64,000 nucleotides of DNA from Combretum micranthum (taxonomy: Eukaryota > Streptophyta > Magnoliopsida > Myrtales > Combretaceae): assembly GCA_024138025.1 (NCBI GenBank), contig JAMXBD010001038.1, forward strand, positions 62,001-126,000. Reading direction: 5' to 3'. The notes below the pieces were generated by a model. The model was not told the origin of the DNA. It saw only the letters and a program-made list of their open reading frames with translations, and did not search any database. Below, piece after piece: positions 12,856 through 24,478 of this stretch (position 1 is the first letter of the stretch; each line of letters starts with the position of its first letter). The translations under genes and the position numbers were made by a program.

Positions 12856-13632
12856 CGGGTGTGCACGGTATGGTTTGGTTTTTTTTTTTAAATTCAAACC
12901 TAATCATACAGTTCGGTTTGCGGTTTGAACTATTTTTTCATAAAATAAAAAATATATTCTATCGAAAAACTTCAATTATATATTTCTTATCACTAATGCA
13001 AATATAAACAACAATATTTTAAATTAATCATTTACTAAATAATTATGTAAAACTTATAGATAGGAAGAGATTTTATCCATTATAAAATTATAATTGTGAC
13101 TAGTCTCTTTTTTTTTTAAATTATCTTGAACTATAATGGTATACTGACTTTATCCCAATATAAGACATAAAATGTAATTTGTTGTATGTTGTTAACTAAT
13201 ATATTACTAATTATATAAATCAATAAGTAACTAAATAATAGAAGTAGATTAATTAGCAAGACAAATAGAAAAAAAATATGCATAAGCTAGAATACGAGAG
13301 GTTCAATTCTAAAATCTATCTTACTTATAGATAACAATTAAAACGTATTATGAAAAATCTAATTTTATTCTAATGAATAACATATTTTTAAAAAAATTAA
13401 TTGTTTTTAAAAATTGTGACATAGATATGTATCATTAATAAAACAATTAAGAGTAAAAATAATATGTCTAATTTTTTAAATATATAAAAACTGTTCGGTT
13501 CAAACTACGGTTCGGTTAATGGTCCTGAACCAAACCACGAATCGTTTTCTCTTCACCGAACCGAACCATTTAAAAAAATAACCAAAATTTCGGTCCGGAC
13601 CGGTTCGATTGGTTTTTTTTTTTCACAGCCTT
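12856..13632. mobile_element. hAT-like non-autonomous element, 777 bp
   Basis: The left end GGGTGTGCACGGTATGGTTT is followed by GGTTCGGTTT-type phrases. The right end carries the same phrases inverted (GAACCAAACCACGAATCG, CCGAACCGAACC), closing at CACAGCCTT. Such mirrored TTCGGTT/AACCGAA subterminal repeats beside a GTGTGCAC end are typical of plant hAT-family elements. The flanks carry AAATATGACTA (12845-12855) and AAATGTGACTA (13633-13643), 10 of 11 identical. This is compatible with an 8-bp hAT target duplication plus flanking identity, with one change. The interior is A/T-rich and non-coding. Confidence 0.7.
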
Positions 13633-13847
13633 AAATGTGACTATGATGTTTATGGGCGAATTAGCTAGTGAGCCCACATTCTTTTATGATATAATTAATA
13701 ATAAAAAAATAGTACTTATAGTCATAATGATAAAAATAATCACAAGCAAGATTAAATTAAGGTGGTGATGATAGTAGTAGTAGTAATAATAATAAGTGTA
13801 GGATACGTGCTACGCTACGTCATCTAATTCTAACATATAGATTATGT

Positions 13848-14290
13848 ATCTATAAGCTATAAATTATATATGTGTTTGTTATATATATTTATTTATTATA
13901 AATTATGAGGTAGGTTATATAATAACATTTTTTATTATGCTTTTATAATCAATGCATAAATTAACCTTGTGAAATCCAACAACTTAATAACATTTTTTGT
14001 AATCACATATGTCTTAGGATGGCATATGCTATAAATTTGATAACATAGCTTCAAACAACTTAAAATGGGATGTTATCACAATTATTGCAATCTCATTATG
14101 TATTTATAGCCGATAGATTATATATATATGTGTGTGTGTGTGTTTGTTGTGTATATATATGTGTATGCATGTTATAAGTTATGAGGTACGTTGTACAATA
14201 GATGTCTTATGGAATATGTTACAAATTTGATATTGTAACTTTAAACAGCATAAAATGGGATGTTATCGCAAATATTGCTATATTATCACA
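13848..14290. repeat. Imperfect tandem duplication, two units of about 190-250 bp
   Basis: Unit 1 (about 13848-14100) and unit 2 (about 14101-14290) share the ordered blocks TATxTATAxxC(T)ATAxATTATATAT, AAxTTATGAGGTA, ATGTCTTAxGxxxxxATxxTA, CAAATTTGATA and AAAATGGGATGTTATC. They differ by indels, and unit 2 carries a (TG)n expansion at 14129-14142. No terminal inverted repeats seen. Non-coding. Confidence 0.7.
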
Positions 14291-14963
14291 AGGTATATAT
14301 TTAATAACAAATAATTATTTCTTCATAATTTACAAGCTCTTTCAATAATGTATTATGTAGGTATGCAACCAGGTCAACCGTTATAGGATTCCTATGAAAT
14401 ATTCGATGGGTCCCCAACTCGATAATAAAAAAAATTGTAAAAGTAAAAAAAGTGTAAAACATACAAAACTAACTTAAAGACCAAAAGTTGTAACCATAGT
14501 AGCCATGTACCGTGCCAATCTTCTCTTCTCTCTCACTCTTAGCCCTCTCTACTTCACTTGATCATCGTCATTCATGCTAATCTTTTTCTCTCTCTCACTC
14601 TCAGTAGTCTCTAATCTCTCTGTCAGGACCATCATTGACTCAATCGCTCCCACTTTACCCACATAACATAACCACTCACTCACTATCATGCGACGAGTTT
14701 AACAAACGTAGTAATTTTACCTATCTTATTTCAATTTATGGAAAAACCGTCTTTACAAGAAAGATTCAAATTTATGGTAATTTTTAACTCTCTTGAATTT
14801 ATTAAATATTATTATAATTTGAAAACAGGTTGGGAAAGAAAATATGAGAATTTAGAAAAAAAAAATAATCATCATTAAGCAGATTTCAGATTTTAAAGCA
14901 AACCTCATAAGGTAGGTTTGAATATAGTATGAAAACTTAAAAAGGCTATAGGGTTAGGTTTAA
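14291..14963. other. Anonymous DNA with a CT-rich patch
   Basis: No gene seen. A TCTCTCACTCT-rich patch lies at 14520-14620 and could be a leader or a simple repeat. Nothing else can be supported. Confidence 0.4.
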
Positions 14964-15246
14964 TTATATGTACCACACCAACCTGTGATAAGAACTACTA
15001 TCGCAATCTGGAAAACAAATCCAAGGACCGTCTAAGAATCTAATGGAGAACCGTAACCTGTAGCTTACATTGAAGCAAGAACCTTGGTATAAAGTGAGGA
15101 CGCCACAATCGAGGATGGAAAAACTTGATTGATAAGTCATGTTGAACACCATGGGTAAAAAACAAGATAAATTCATTACGAATTCTAACAAGAATTCATA
15201 GAGAATTGCTCTTAAATTTTCATTCATGTTGGCATGATTCGTATCA
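14964..15246. repeat. Small-element LTR 'A', mostly inverted
   Basis: Bases 14964-15227 are the reverse complement of the 3' half of LTRs B and C (about 16165-16415 and 16790-17035). The minus-strand reading gives the same words, for example ATGACTTATCAATC and ACCAAGGTTCTTGCTT. Directly after it, 15225-15246 (CATGTTGGCATGATTCGTATCA) is the LTR's last 20 bp in the sense direction and leads into a primer binding site. The LTR end is therefore sense and its body antisense. No 5' LTR start is found upstream. Confidence 0.8.
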
Positions 15247-15839
15247 TTTGGTATCAGAGCCGAGTTTTTTCTAAGAATCCATATCTAGTATGATGAGAGG
15301 TAACTCGAGTCGTTTATATGCTTGTTTGTCTTTTTGTTAGTTTTGTCGATTTGTCTTCTTCCGGATTTAAAAAAAAAAAAAAAAGGTCATGTCTTTTAAG
15401 GTTTGAATTAGGGTTTGATTGAGTTTTTTTTTTTTTTTTTTTTGGGAAGTTTTGTTTTAAAAAAAAGAGAAGAAAATATTTGATTTTTAGGGTTTGAGGA
15501 AGAATAAAAATTTTAAAAAAATTGTAGTTTTTAGATATAGGGTTAGAGGTTAAAATAAAAAAGAGAGAGAAAAAAAAAAGAAGAAAATAAAAAAAAAGAA
15601 GGTGAGGGTTGTCGTTTATCAATCTGATCAAATTTTTGGGATAGAAGCGTCCAAGCATATTGGTATCGGCTCAAGGCATGTCACTTGTGATTCGCATCGG
15701 TTTGGAGATTCAAGAACGAATCTTTTTTGAGAAAGAGGAACGATTTTTCATGCATATTGATATTGGGTCTCAAGGCAAGTCACTTATGGTTCACATTAGT
15801 TTGGAAATTCGATGACGAATCTTTTTGAGAATGAGGGAA
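15247..15839 (+). mobile_element. Internal region of small non-autonomous LTR element, copy 1
   Basis: It begins with the Met-initiator-tRNA primer binding site TGGTATCAGAGC (15249-15260), immediately after an LTR ending GTATCA. It ends with a purine-rich tract (TTTTTGAGAATGAGGGAA) directly before the next LTR's TGATGAAGATC. Between them are only 593 bp of homopolymer-rich sequence with no gag or pol, and two similar sub-blocks (GCATATTG..TCTCAAGGCA..GTCACTT..) about 110 bp apart. With 0.6 kb LTRs this fits a short LARD- or TRIM-like element mobilised in trans. The 114-codon minus-strand frame here is poly-A/T artefact. Confidence 0.75.
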
Positions 15840-16423
15840 TGATGAAGATCAAATGGTGCCAACATGAAGGATTAAAACATCTCAGGAGTTCTTTACTGCC
15901 AGCCTTTAGGATGAAAGCTGCCAACCTTTAATATGTACATCGTCGGCCTTTAATTGAAGGCTGTCGGCCTTGTCGCTGGCCTTTATAGCTTAGGTTGTTT
16001 ATTGTTATTTATTTTACTTTTCCTTTGTAGGTTTAGCGATGTTTATTAGGGTTATTTATTCTTTTTTTTTTATCTTTTGACTTTCCTTATTCCTTGCTTG
16101 GTTTTGAGGCTAATTAAAGCATGTATTAACCTATGGGATGTAAACACATCACATATCTTGGATGAATGAAAATTTGAGAGTGATTCTCTATGAATTCTTG
16201 TTAGAATTTGTAATGAACTTATAGGGTTTTTACCCTAGAGTTCAAAATGACTTATCAATCGAGTTTTTCCATTCCCAATAACGATATCCTCACTTTATAC
16301 CAAGGTTCTTGCTTCGATATAGGCAACAGGTTGCAATTCACCATCAGGTTCTTAGACAATCCTAGGATTTGTTTTCCAGATTACGATAGTGGGTCTCGCC
16401 ACAGGTTGGCATGGTTCGTATCA
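15840..16423 (+). repeat. Small-element LTR 'B'
   Basis: A 584-bp LTR, TGATGAAGATC...TTCGTATCA. It carries the iterated phrase (G)CCTTTAATTGAAGGCTGTCGGCC at 15910-15985 and the conserved 3' half shared by LTRs A, C and D. It follows the purine-rich tract of copy 1 and is therefore that copy's 3' LTR. Only four bases (TTAT) separate it from LTR C. Confidence 0.8.
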
Positions 16424-16427
16424 TTAT

Positions 16428-17046
16428 TGATGGAGATCAGATGGCATCAACGTGAGGGATTAAAACATCTTAGGAGTTCTACACTGCCAGCCTTTAGGAT
16501 GAAAGCTGCCGGCCTTCAATATGTACACCGTCGGCCTTTAATTGAAGGCTGTCGGCCTTGTTACCAGCTTTTATTGCTTAGGTTGTTAATTGTTATTTAT
16601 TGTATTTTCCTTTATAGGTTTAACTTACCTTGTTTATGGTTATTTATTGTATTTTTTTCCTTTATAGGTTTAGGGATGTTTATTAGGGTTATTTATTCTT
16701 TTTTTTAATCTTTTGACTTTCCTTACTCCTTGCTTAGTTTTGAGGCTAATTAAAGCTTATATAAACATATCACATATCTTGGATGAATGAAAATTTGAGA
16801 ATGATTCTCTATGAATTCTTGTTAGAATTCGTAATGAACTTATCGGGTTTTTACCTATGGTGTGCAACATGACTTATCAATCGGGTTTTCCCATCTCCAA
16901 TTGTGGCATCATCACTTTATACCAAGGTTCTTGCTTTAATATAAGCAACGGGTTGCGATTCTCTATCAGGTTCTTAGACGATCCTGGGATTTGTTTTCTA
17001 GATTACGATAGCGGATCTCGTTCACAGGTTGGTAGGGTTCGTATCA
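16428..17046 (+). repeat. Small-element LTR 'C'
   Basis: A 619-bp LTR, TGATGGAGATCAGATGG...TTCGTATCA, homologous to B over its length. It has a near-duplicate internal block (TTTCCTTTATAGGTTTA at 16608 and 16658) that adds length. It is followed by a second primer binding site, so it is the 5' LTR of copy 2. The 153-codon frame at 16247-16708 runs across the B/C junction and is not a gene. Confidence 0.8.
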
Positions 17047-17603
17047 TTTGGTATCAAAGCCTAGGTTTTTCTAAGAATCCATATCCAGTTCGATGAGAGG
17101 TAACTCGAGTCTTTCATATTCTTGTTTGTCTTATTTTGTAGTTTTGTAGATTTGTCTTCTTTCGGATTAAAAAAAAAAAAAAAGTTATGTCTTTGATGTT
17201 TGAATTAGGGTTTGGTTGAGTGTGTTTTTTTTTTTTGGAAGTTTTGTTAAAAAAAAAAAGGGGAAGGAAATATTTGATTTTTAGGGTTTGAGGAAGAAGA
17301 TGTAGTAAAAAAAAAAAATTATGGTTTTTAGATCTAGGGTTAAAGGTTAAAAAAAAAAAAAGGTAAGGGTCGTCGCTTATCAATCTGATCAGATCTTTGG
17401 GATAGAAGTTTCCAAGCATATTGATGCCGGGTCTCAAGGCAGGTCACTTGTGATTTGCATCAGTTTGGAGATTCAAGGACAAATTTTTTTTGAGAAAGAG
17501 GAACGATTTTTCCAAGCATATTGATGTTAGGTTTCAAGGCAGGTCGCTTATGGTTCGTATCAATTGGAGATTCGAGGACAAATCTTTTTCAAGAAAGAGG
17601 GAA
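17047..17603 (+). mobile_element. Internal region of small non-autonomous LTR element, copy 2
   Basis: Primer binding site TGGTATCAAAGC (17049-17060, one change from the consensus TGGTATCAGAGC) to a purine-rich tract (AAGAAAGAGGGAA at 17591). The 557 bp are homologous to copy 1's internal region throughout, poly-A and poly-T runs included. No coding capacity. The shared non-coding interior shows that the short form is an established element, not two independent deletions. Confidence 0.75.
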
Positions 17604-18224
17604 TGATGAGGATCAGATGGCATTGATTAAAGCCCTTAAAAAAAATTGTTAGAGCTTAAAGAATTTGCTTATACACTTGCTAAATGCCACTGGCCTTTAT
17701 CCTGTATGCTACTACCCTTCAATGCTTAAGGCACTGGCCTTCTTTCCTTGGAAATTATTCCAGTTTCATGTTTTTAATTTTAGGCCAATCAAATTGTATT
17801 TTAGGCTACAAGCTTTAAGTTTGTCTTTTATATATATTTATTATTTTCTTAAGGATATTTATTGTATTTATTAGGGTTTTTTATTCTTTTATTTATTCTT
17901 TTGACTTTTTTTTTTGTGTTGCGTAGTTTTGAGGCTAATTAAAGCCTATATAAACCTATCATATGTAATCTTATGAGATATCTTGGATGATTCGCTATGA
18001 ATTCATGTTATGATTTGTAATGAACTTATCGAGTTTTTACCTGTGGTGTTCAACATGACTTATCAATTGGGTTTTTCCATCCCCGATTGTGGCGTCCTCA
18101 CTTATACCAAGGTTCTTGCTTTAATATAAGCAATAGGTTGTGGCTCTTCATCAGGTTCTTAGACGGTCCATGGAATTTTTTTCCAAATTACGATAGTGGG
18201 TCCAAGTTGGCATAGTTTATATCA
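17604..18224 (+). repeat. Small-element LTR 'D'
   Basis: A 621-bp LTR, TGATGAGGATCAG...TTTATATCA, the 3' LTR of copy 2 and more diverged in its first 300 bp. It is followed directly by TTTGGTAT, the beginning of a primer binding site. That is where an internal region would start, so D may once have been a 5' LTR too. Confidence 0.75.
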
Positions 18225-18235
18225 TTTGGTATATC

Positions 18236-18302
18236 CTATAGAGTAGCGGGTCAGATTTTGGGTTCATATGATCCGTCTGAAACCTAACCTAGCTGCATCC
18301 CT
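18236..18302 (-). mobile_element. Terminal fragment of the 40.1 kb inverted-repeat element family
   Basis: Read on the minus strand from 18302 it gives AGGGATGCAGCTAGGTT, later GGATCATATGAACC and AATCTGACCCGCTAC. This matches in order the left end at 40103-40170 (AGGGATGTAACTGGATT, GGATCATATGAACC, AACCCAACCCGATAC). Only the terminal 65 bp are present, wedged between LTR D and the next large LTR. It supports 40.1 kb being a dispersed mobile family. Confidence 0.65.
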
Positions 18303-21300
18303 GCTATTATATATGAAACAACCTAAATGATCACTAATCTAAGTTAGAAATCAAATTTAGATAGTATAAATAAATATAACAAGTAAACAGTAGAGTAAAA
18401 CTAGATAATTTAACATAACTAAATTAGTAAATATGTTAAATTGAAATTTGATATTTCATATATCTCTTTCAACTTGTCTTTTTGCTTTATCTATCGATTC
18501 AAACAAATCAAATTTCATCAACTCTGTCAATTTTCAATTTAAACTACATATCAATTACAATCCCCTAAACTTTTAAACATGTAATTTAAATGTTTTGCAA
18601 ATTCCTAAACCTTTGAATTTTAGTTTAGCTTCCATATCCTTAATCTCCATAAGTTTTAAATTAACTTACCTATATAAAAATATTAATTCTAAAACCCAAA
18701 CTCAATTTCAACATTAGTTTCTTATAAATTAAACTTCTAAACTATATTTCTATATCAAGTTATTAATTTCCAATATATAGATTCTCAAATTATTTTGTAA
18801 TTATTTTTTATACTTAAAATAAATATATAAAATGTTTAAATCCAAATCTCTTACCCATAAATAACCCATAAATATCTTTTTTTTTATCACAATTTTCCTT
18901 TTAACTTTTTCTTTTCTTACTTTTACAACCTCTTTCCTTTCCTTTCCTTTCTTCTTTTTTGTTTTTCTCTTTCTCTTCTTTTTCTCTCTTCTTTCTTTCA
19001 AAATCTCAATCTCAAGAAGATTAAAGAAGAGGTTAAAGTTAGCAACAAGATAGAAGTTGAGGATCAAGCTTAGAGTAGCTTCATCATCTAAGAAAGAAAA
19101 ATAGTAAAGAAGATCAAGAAGCTTATGTTGTCTAAATAAGTAAATATGGTTGGTCTCTTATTTTGATTGTTGTAAATGTTTGTAATATGATGAATAGATG
19201 TTATTTATATGTAGAGTTTGTGATATAATTGGTGAATAAGAGATACATGAACTTGTAGGATGAAACTTAGGTTGTATTTATGCATGTGTAGATTAGAAGT
19301 TAGTGAAATGATCTTGATGATATATGGGGTAAGAATACATGTTTAGAAGTGTTTAATTAGGAATATAAGTTATATATTGTTGTTAAGATGTTAGATGTTG
19401 GGTTATGATGTAAAACAAGTAGTTAAATAAGTTAAAATTTTTTAAAGAAACAAACAAAGCAAAGAGAAAGACCAATACATGACTTCCCTATCCCTTCATG
19501 TTTCTCCCAATGAAGAAACATGACTATAACACGGCTTCCCTATCTCATCATGTTTCTTCCCCTGACCTGAAACACGACTAGAACATGACTTGCCCTATTT
19601 CGTCGTCCTTCTCTCTGTTTCGTTTTACATACGCAACCTCAGAAAAACACAACTAGAAACACGACTTCCCTATCTCCTCATGGTTCTCCCTTAACCTATA
19701 CACGACTGGAGCATGACTTCCCTATCTTCTTGTGTTTGTCTCTGATCTTTAAATGCTTGAATTTTAGATTTGCATGATTGGAAACACAGCTTATCCTATA
19801 TGCCTGTGTTCTTCACAATTCTTCTACATTTCTTCAACTTTGACTCGAACCTTGATATAACTTGATAAAATCTATTGCAAAAGCACTTTTTATCATCTCT
19901 TACCTTTCAAAAATAGAAAATTTACCTAGTTATGTACCAAGTCTTAGTAATAATTTATAAAAATCTATATAATTTAGTAACTAATTAGACTTGACATGGA
20001 TTTTAAATATCAAATGAACTTAGTTAATAATACTAGGTTAAACTTGATTTAATAAATCTTAATGAGCTTAAATAAACTAGATTAATTAAGATCCTATAGG
20101 ATACATATATATAACATTGTCTTAATGGAATAAATGAATATAACTTAGTAACTAAACTAGGTTTAACATGTCTTTTGAATATATATAGGACTAGCTTATA
20201 GACTTAGTGAGATAATTGAAAAGGACTTAGTAATTTGATTAATTGACTAAGTCAAATCAACTTGGTTAAGTAATATAGACTTAACTTATAATTGGCTTAG
20301 ATCTAATAAATTTGTAATGAGATAGACTAGGCTATGTTTAATAAGAGGAGTATGTTGTTTCAAAAGAATATACGGTAAGAAAAATAAATGTTTAATAAGA
20401 ATTTGATAAAATTTAATGAATTATTAGGAAAGGAAAAGAAATAATTTAATAGACAATGGAAAACTGTCTATATCTTAGTGCGGCGATTTTCGTAGCCATA
20501 GTGAGGTTCCTACTTAGTGTCTAATCAAATAGGTTTTTAAAATAAGTTTGATGCGAGTGGATAATTTATTTAATTGCTATATGAGTTTAATTTTATGAAC
20601 AAATGCTTGAATCTACCTCTTACTTTATCTTATGGACTATCTTCTAATCTCTGCTAGATTTTAGATAAAGTACGTAGTAACTTATGTGTTGTTACTAGGA
20701 TAGACATTCCTAATGAACTAAAACTTAAAGACGACCTTAATAATTGAGTGATGCTTGTGCTTATGTTGTTGACTTCAACCTAGGGAGCAACAACCTTGTT
20801 GGTGATGCCAACACTGTAGTTAGGTGCTTTGGCCATCCCTTATCATGATGTAATGACAATTTATAAATGGCTTAGCGAATAATTAATGGGGCAAATGGTA
20901 TCGGTGTAACGTTTACGTAGGCTTAGAAGGAAGTAATATGGTTTAGTTCATATTTACGGACCAGTTAAACTAAACATTATTATGGAATGAGATAAATAGA
21001 GATGTGTGATGGCTGTAAACTCTAGAGGAAGCTATTTCCTTTTCTGGTATATCATATAGGAAATATGAGTATCCGAGCTACTTATATCAACCCCTTGAGT
21101 AGTAGTTACTCAGGACCCCTAGATTCCTAGAAGTCTGTTTCGGAGTGTGAATGCTCCAATGTTGCTTGTTTCACTTTAATGTAAAGATAATAAATTGTTA
21201 TTTGCTGCATTGCATTAGTATAAGCTTATTTATAATCTTATTTGTGTTTGTGTTGTGTGGTACTAGGCTTCGGCTCATTGTTGTTTTCTTTCCAGGTGAT

Positions 21301-21810
21301 GTTTTGGATGTTGATGATTGCATCAAGTATATGGGATAACTTAGGAGGATTTTGAAGAGGAGTGAAGTAAGATAGGACCACTGGAATTGATTTATTTTAT
21401 TTTGTATAAGGACTGGATTTATGTCTTTTAGAACTTGTATTTTCTTTAAGGTCTTAATTCCATGTTTTATAATTTAGTCTTTAATGCTTTGTTTACCAGT
21501 ATGAATAGGTATTCTCTATTGAGATACCTGATGGTATGATGTTTTATAAAGGTTAGGCTACTCAAGAGAGTAGCTTATAGTTTTATTTAAGAAAGTTGAT
21601 TTACTCATGAGAGTAGAATATAAAATGTTTTTGTAAAGTTTATGTAACCACTAAAAAATCCAATTATTTTCAAAACCTAATTAAATGATTTCAGAATTAA
21701 AAATTGACTAGAATTGTTAAACATATCTTAAAAGATAGTCTGTGCAAGTAATAGTTAAAGTATTATACATGGAGACTAGACACACCTAGACCTTGTTGCG
21801 GAATGTGACA
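18303..21810 (+). repeat. Large Ty3/gypsy LTR, probably solo, about 3.5 kb
   Basis: Homologous over its length to 34516-37757. Shared blocks include 18480-18760 with 34740-35050, the CT-rich tract at 18890-19010 with 35125-35260, 20450-20560 with 36410-36530, and 21030-21120 with 37050-37130. It ends GCGGAATGTGACA, a variant of the family terminus. The exact left end is unclear. A 60-bp-scale iterated phrase (ACACGACTTCCCTATCTC and variants) occupies 19470-19760. The lysine-rich minus-strand frame at 18801-19067 is the complement of the CT tract, not a gene. No pol flanks it, so it is interpreted as a solo LTR. Confidence 0.7.
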
Positions 21811-23396
21811 AATTATTTATACATTCATCATACTAATATAGCATGCAATATATATAAATCTAATATATGCATACTATATATCGTACAACCACATGCATTA
21901 TATAAAAATATTTTACATATATTGTACAACATATAACATATTATAATATTATATAGAATTACATAATAAATTATATAGATGACTACATTGTATACATTTT
22001 TTCAATATACATTATGACAAGTAATAAATAATGTATTATAATTATGTGATAGCATTTATTTATATATATATATACACATACAATATAACGTATATTTTAA
22101 AGGTAATACATACATATATACCTATGTTTGGCTTTGGTTGAAAAACCAAAAGGCAAAAAGAAAAATGAAAAATAAACTAAGGTTGACACTTAAAATAAAG
22201 TCTCAAGTTCACTACTTGCCTCAATAGGGTCTATGAGTTAAACAGGTGATAAATGCTTAGTGTGGTTGTTTCCATTAATTAATAAAGTCGGGTTTATTGT
22301 TATAAGAGCATCTCTATCCATGGTACTTGGTGAAAACTCCAAAACATATAATTGACGTGGTAGTTGCTTGTGCAATAAAATAGGTTGCTTATTAAATTGC
22401 TTATAAACCAAAGTTACTACGACAAACAACTATTTATATTTATTTAATTTTTACAATAACCAACCTTCTCATCCCTCATTCCATTAGTTTTTTCACACTT
22501 ATTGAATCTTTATAAAAAATAATGTATAAACATTATTTTAAGGTAATAAAATAAAATAGTACCAACAAAAATTTAAAAAAAAAAGGATAGATAAGTAACT
22601 TTTTTAAAATAATTAAGAATAAAATAAAGAATTGTTTAAAAAAAGAATCGTTTTAAATACTAATATGATACTTTAAGTAATTACTTAAGCAGATAAAGAT
22701 GTCCTAATAGCCATGTAAATATATTTTTTTTCCCTTTTTTTGGGGGGGGTGGGCGACTAAAAATGTAATTGATTTGACCGGGAAGGAAAAATAAATAAAT
22801 AGCCAAGACACCTCACATTAGCGGCAGGCAACAAATCCAGCAAAGGAGAAGGGGATTGGACACCCTAAATGAAACATACATATCCTTCTTACCAGGAAAA
22901 GCAGCCTAATGCAAAGTTTGCATTTGGCCCACTAAAACAAAAAAGGTGGACTTAAAAAAAAGGTTGTAAAGAAATAATAATAAATTGTTTTGCTCCATCT
23001 GCGCTGTTTGGCATAGACAGCAGTATCCATGTCGACTTGACATTCAACCACAACAACGTTTGCAAAATAGGTCATACATACGATAACATGACTTCTGCAA
23101 AACTGAAATTTTAACAACTTTCATATAAAATTTATGGAAAAAATGAAAGAAAAATTAAAAATCTACATATTGAAAGAGATCAAAATGGTACCTTTTGCTT
23201 AAGTAATAGGTATATAAGTTGTATCCAACATATTAAAAGTTATTAGATAATATAATTAAGTTTTTTTTTTTCCAAACAATAATATAATCAAGTTTACTAC
23301 TTAACTATTATTAATTGCCAGTAATTTTATAATCCAATGATCCTAATATTTAAGTTTGAATATATCCGTTCCCCTGTATCGGCTAAAAAGGCCAAC

Positions 23397-23420
23397 AAAA
23401 AAAAAAAAAAAAAAAAAAAA
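23397..23420. repeat. Poly-A run (24)
   Basis: Uninterrupted A run preceded by GGCTAAAAAGGCCAAC. It could be the tail of a degenerate retroposon, but no SINE promoter boxes were recognised upstream. Confidence 0.7.
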
Positions 23421-24015
23421 TTCATGGGTAGCGTATATTCCTTAACCAATAAGCACCCACTAAATCATATTTTTAAAGATGACGTGGGCAATATATAACA
23501 AACAAATAAAACTTCTATTAGGTACAATATTTGAGAACTTAAATCTTTAGGTATAAAATTTGATATGAATATAGTATATAAAGACATATATTTGCCACTT
23601 AAGCATATCACATTTAGTACATTCAAACTTTGAAGCGTAAGAAACTTGGCATATAGGAGAGAAAAAAATACTATATACATATATATACACAAAATTTGAT
23701 TAGTGATTTTAATTTTATCCAATTATCTCAAGTAGTCATATTTGTTAATGCAAGTTTTAACGAGATAAGATATGGTGAAAATTTTATAATCTACAAATTT
23801 GCAAAATATAAAAATAGAACTTTCGAATGATTAAAACTAAACAAACTGGTCAAACAATCTAATTTTAGCCAACCAACTTTGGCCTATGAAGTAAATGAGT
23901 CATAATTTCTTAACCTTAGAACATCCACTTTAGCTTGCAAGCGAAACGAATTAGCCCACTACCCTAATCTATATAACTTATTTGCATATCTTTTTGGGTT
24001 AAATGAATTTAAAAA

Positions 24016-24478
24016 GGGGTGTTAATTTGACTCGTTTATGCTAATCAGATTAAAAAAAATTAAGTATTATAGGATTTTCCAAATATTAATGATCAATTTT
24101 ATTATTATTTTTATTACTTTTATACAAGAACAAGTTTTTAAAATAATTTATTAGCTATTGTATTACATTTAAACCAATAAATATATACTTAAAAGAATGT
24201 TATAATACATATAATGTATGAATTAATTCATCACCCTCATTCTATTACCATTACCATCCTCCTTTTTTTACTTTATTTTTTTTCGATTTCAAGCGGGCTT
24301 AACAAGCTAGCCTGACTTCTCAAGACTAGCATGTCTTGGCTTGCGAGTTAAATTGTTGGGTTATAATTATCTCGTTTTTAAACAAGTTGAAAACTATGGG
24401 TCATTTATTTTTAAAATAGGTTAAATAGGCCGACTCTTAGATCATAACCTGTTTACTTAGCTAGATTTACAACACATG
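24016..24478. mobile_element. Possible decayed hAT-like element
   Basis: The left end GGGGTGTTAATTTGACTCG is typical of plant hAT termini. The right end, read in reverse complement (CATGTGTTGTAAATCTAGC), is only loosely similar, and no convincing 8-bp duplication is visible. Tentative. Confidence 0.3.

Noticed and set aside
15249..15260. TGGTATCAGAGC as part of a tRNA gene
   Set aside because: It is the complement of a tRNA 3' end used as a primer site beside LTR ends; no cloverleaf or A/B boxes around it.
15314..15658. 114-codon minus-strand frame rich in F, L and K
   Set aside because: Translated from poly-A/poly-T runs in a non-coding retroelement internal region. The equivalent frame at 17114-17437 differs by indels.
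16247..16708. 153-codon plus-strand frame
   Set aside because: It runs across the junction of two adjacent LTRs, so it is a chance fusion of non-coding repeats.
18801..19067. Lysine/arginine-rich minus-strand frame; likewise the Glu-rich one at 35121-35339
   Set aside because: Both are complements of a CT-rich tract at the same position in two homologous LTRs.
23340..23420. SINE ending in the poly-A at 23397
   Set aside because: No polymerase III A/B boxes or target duplication could be found upstream.
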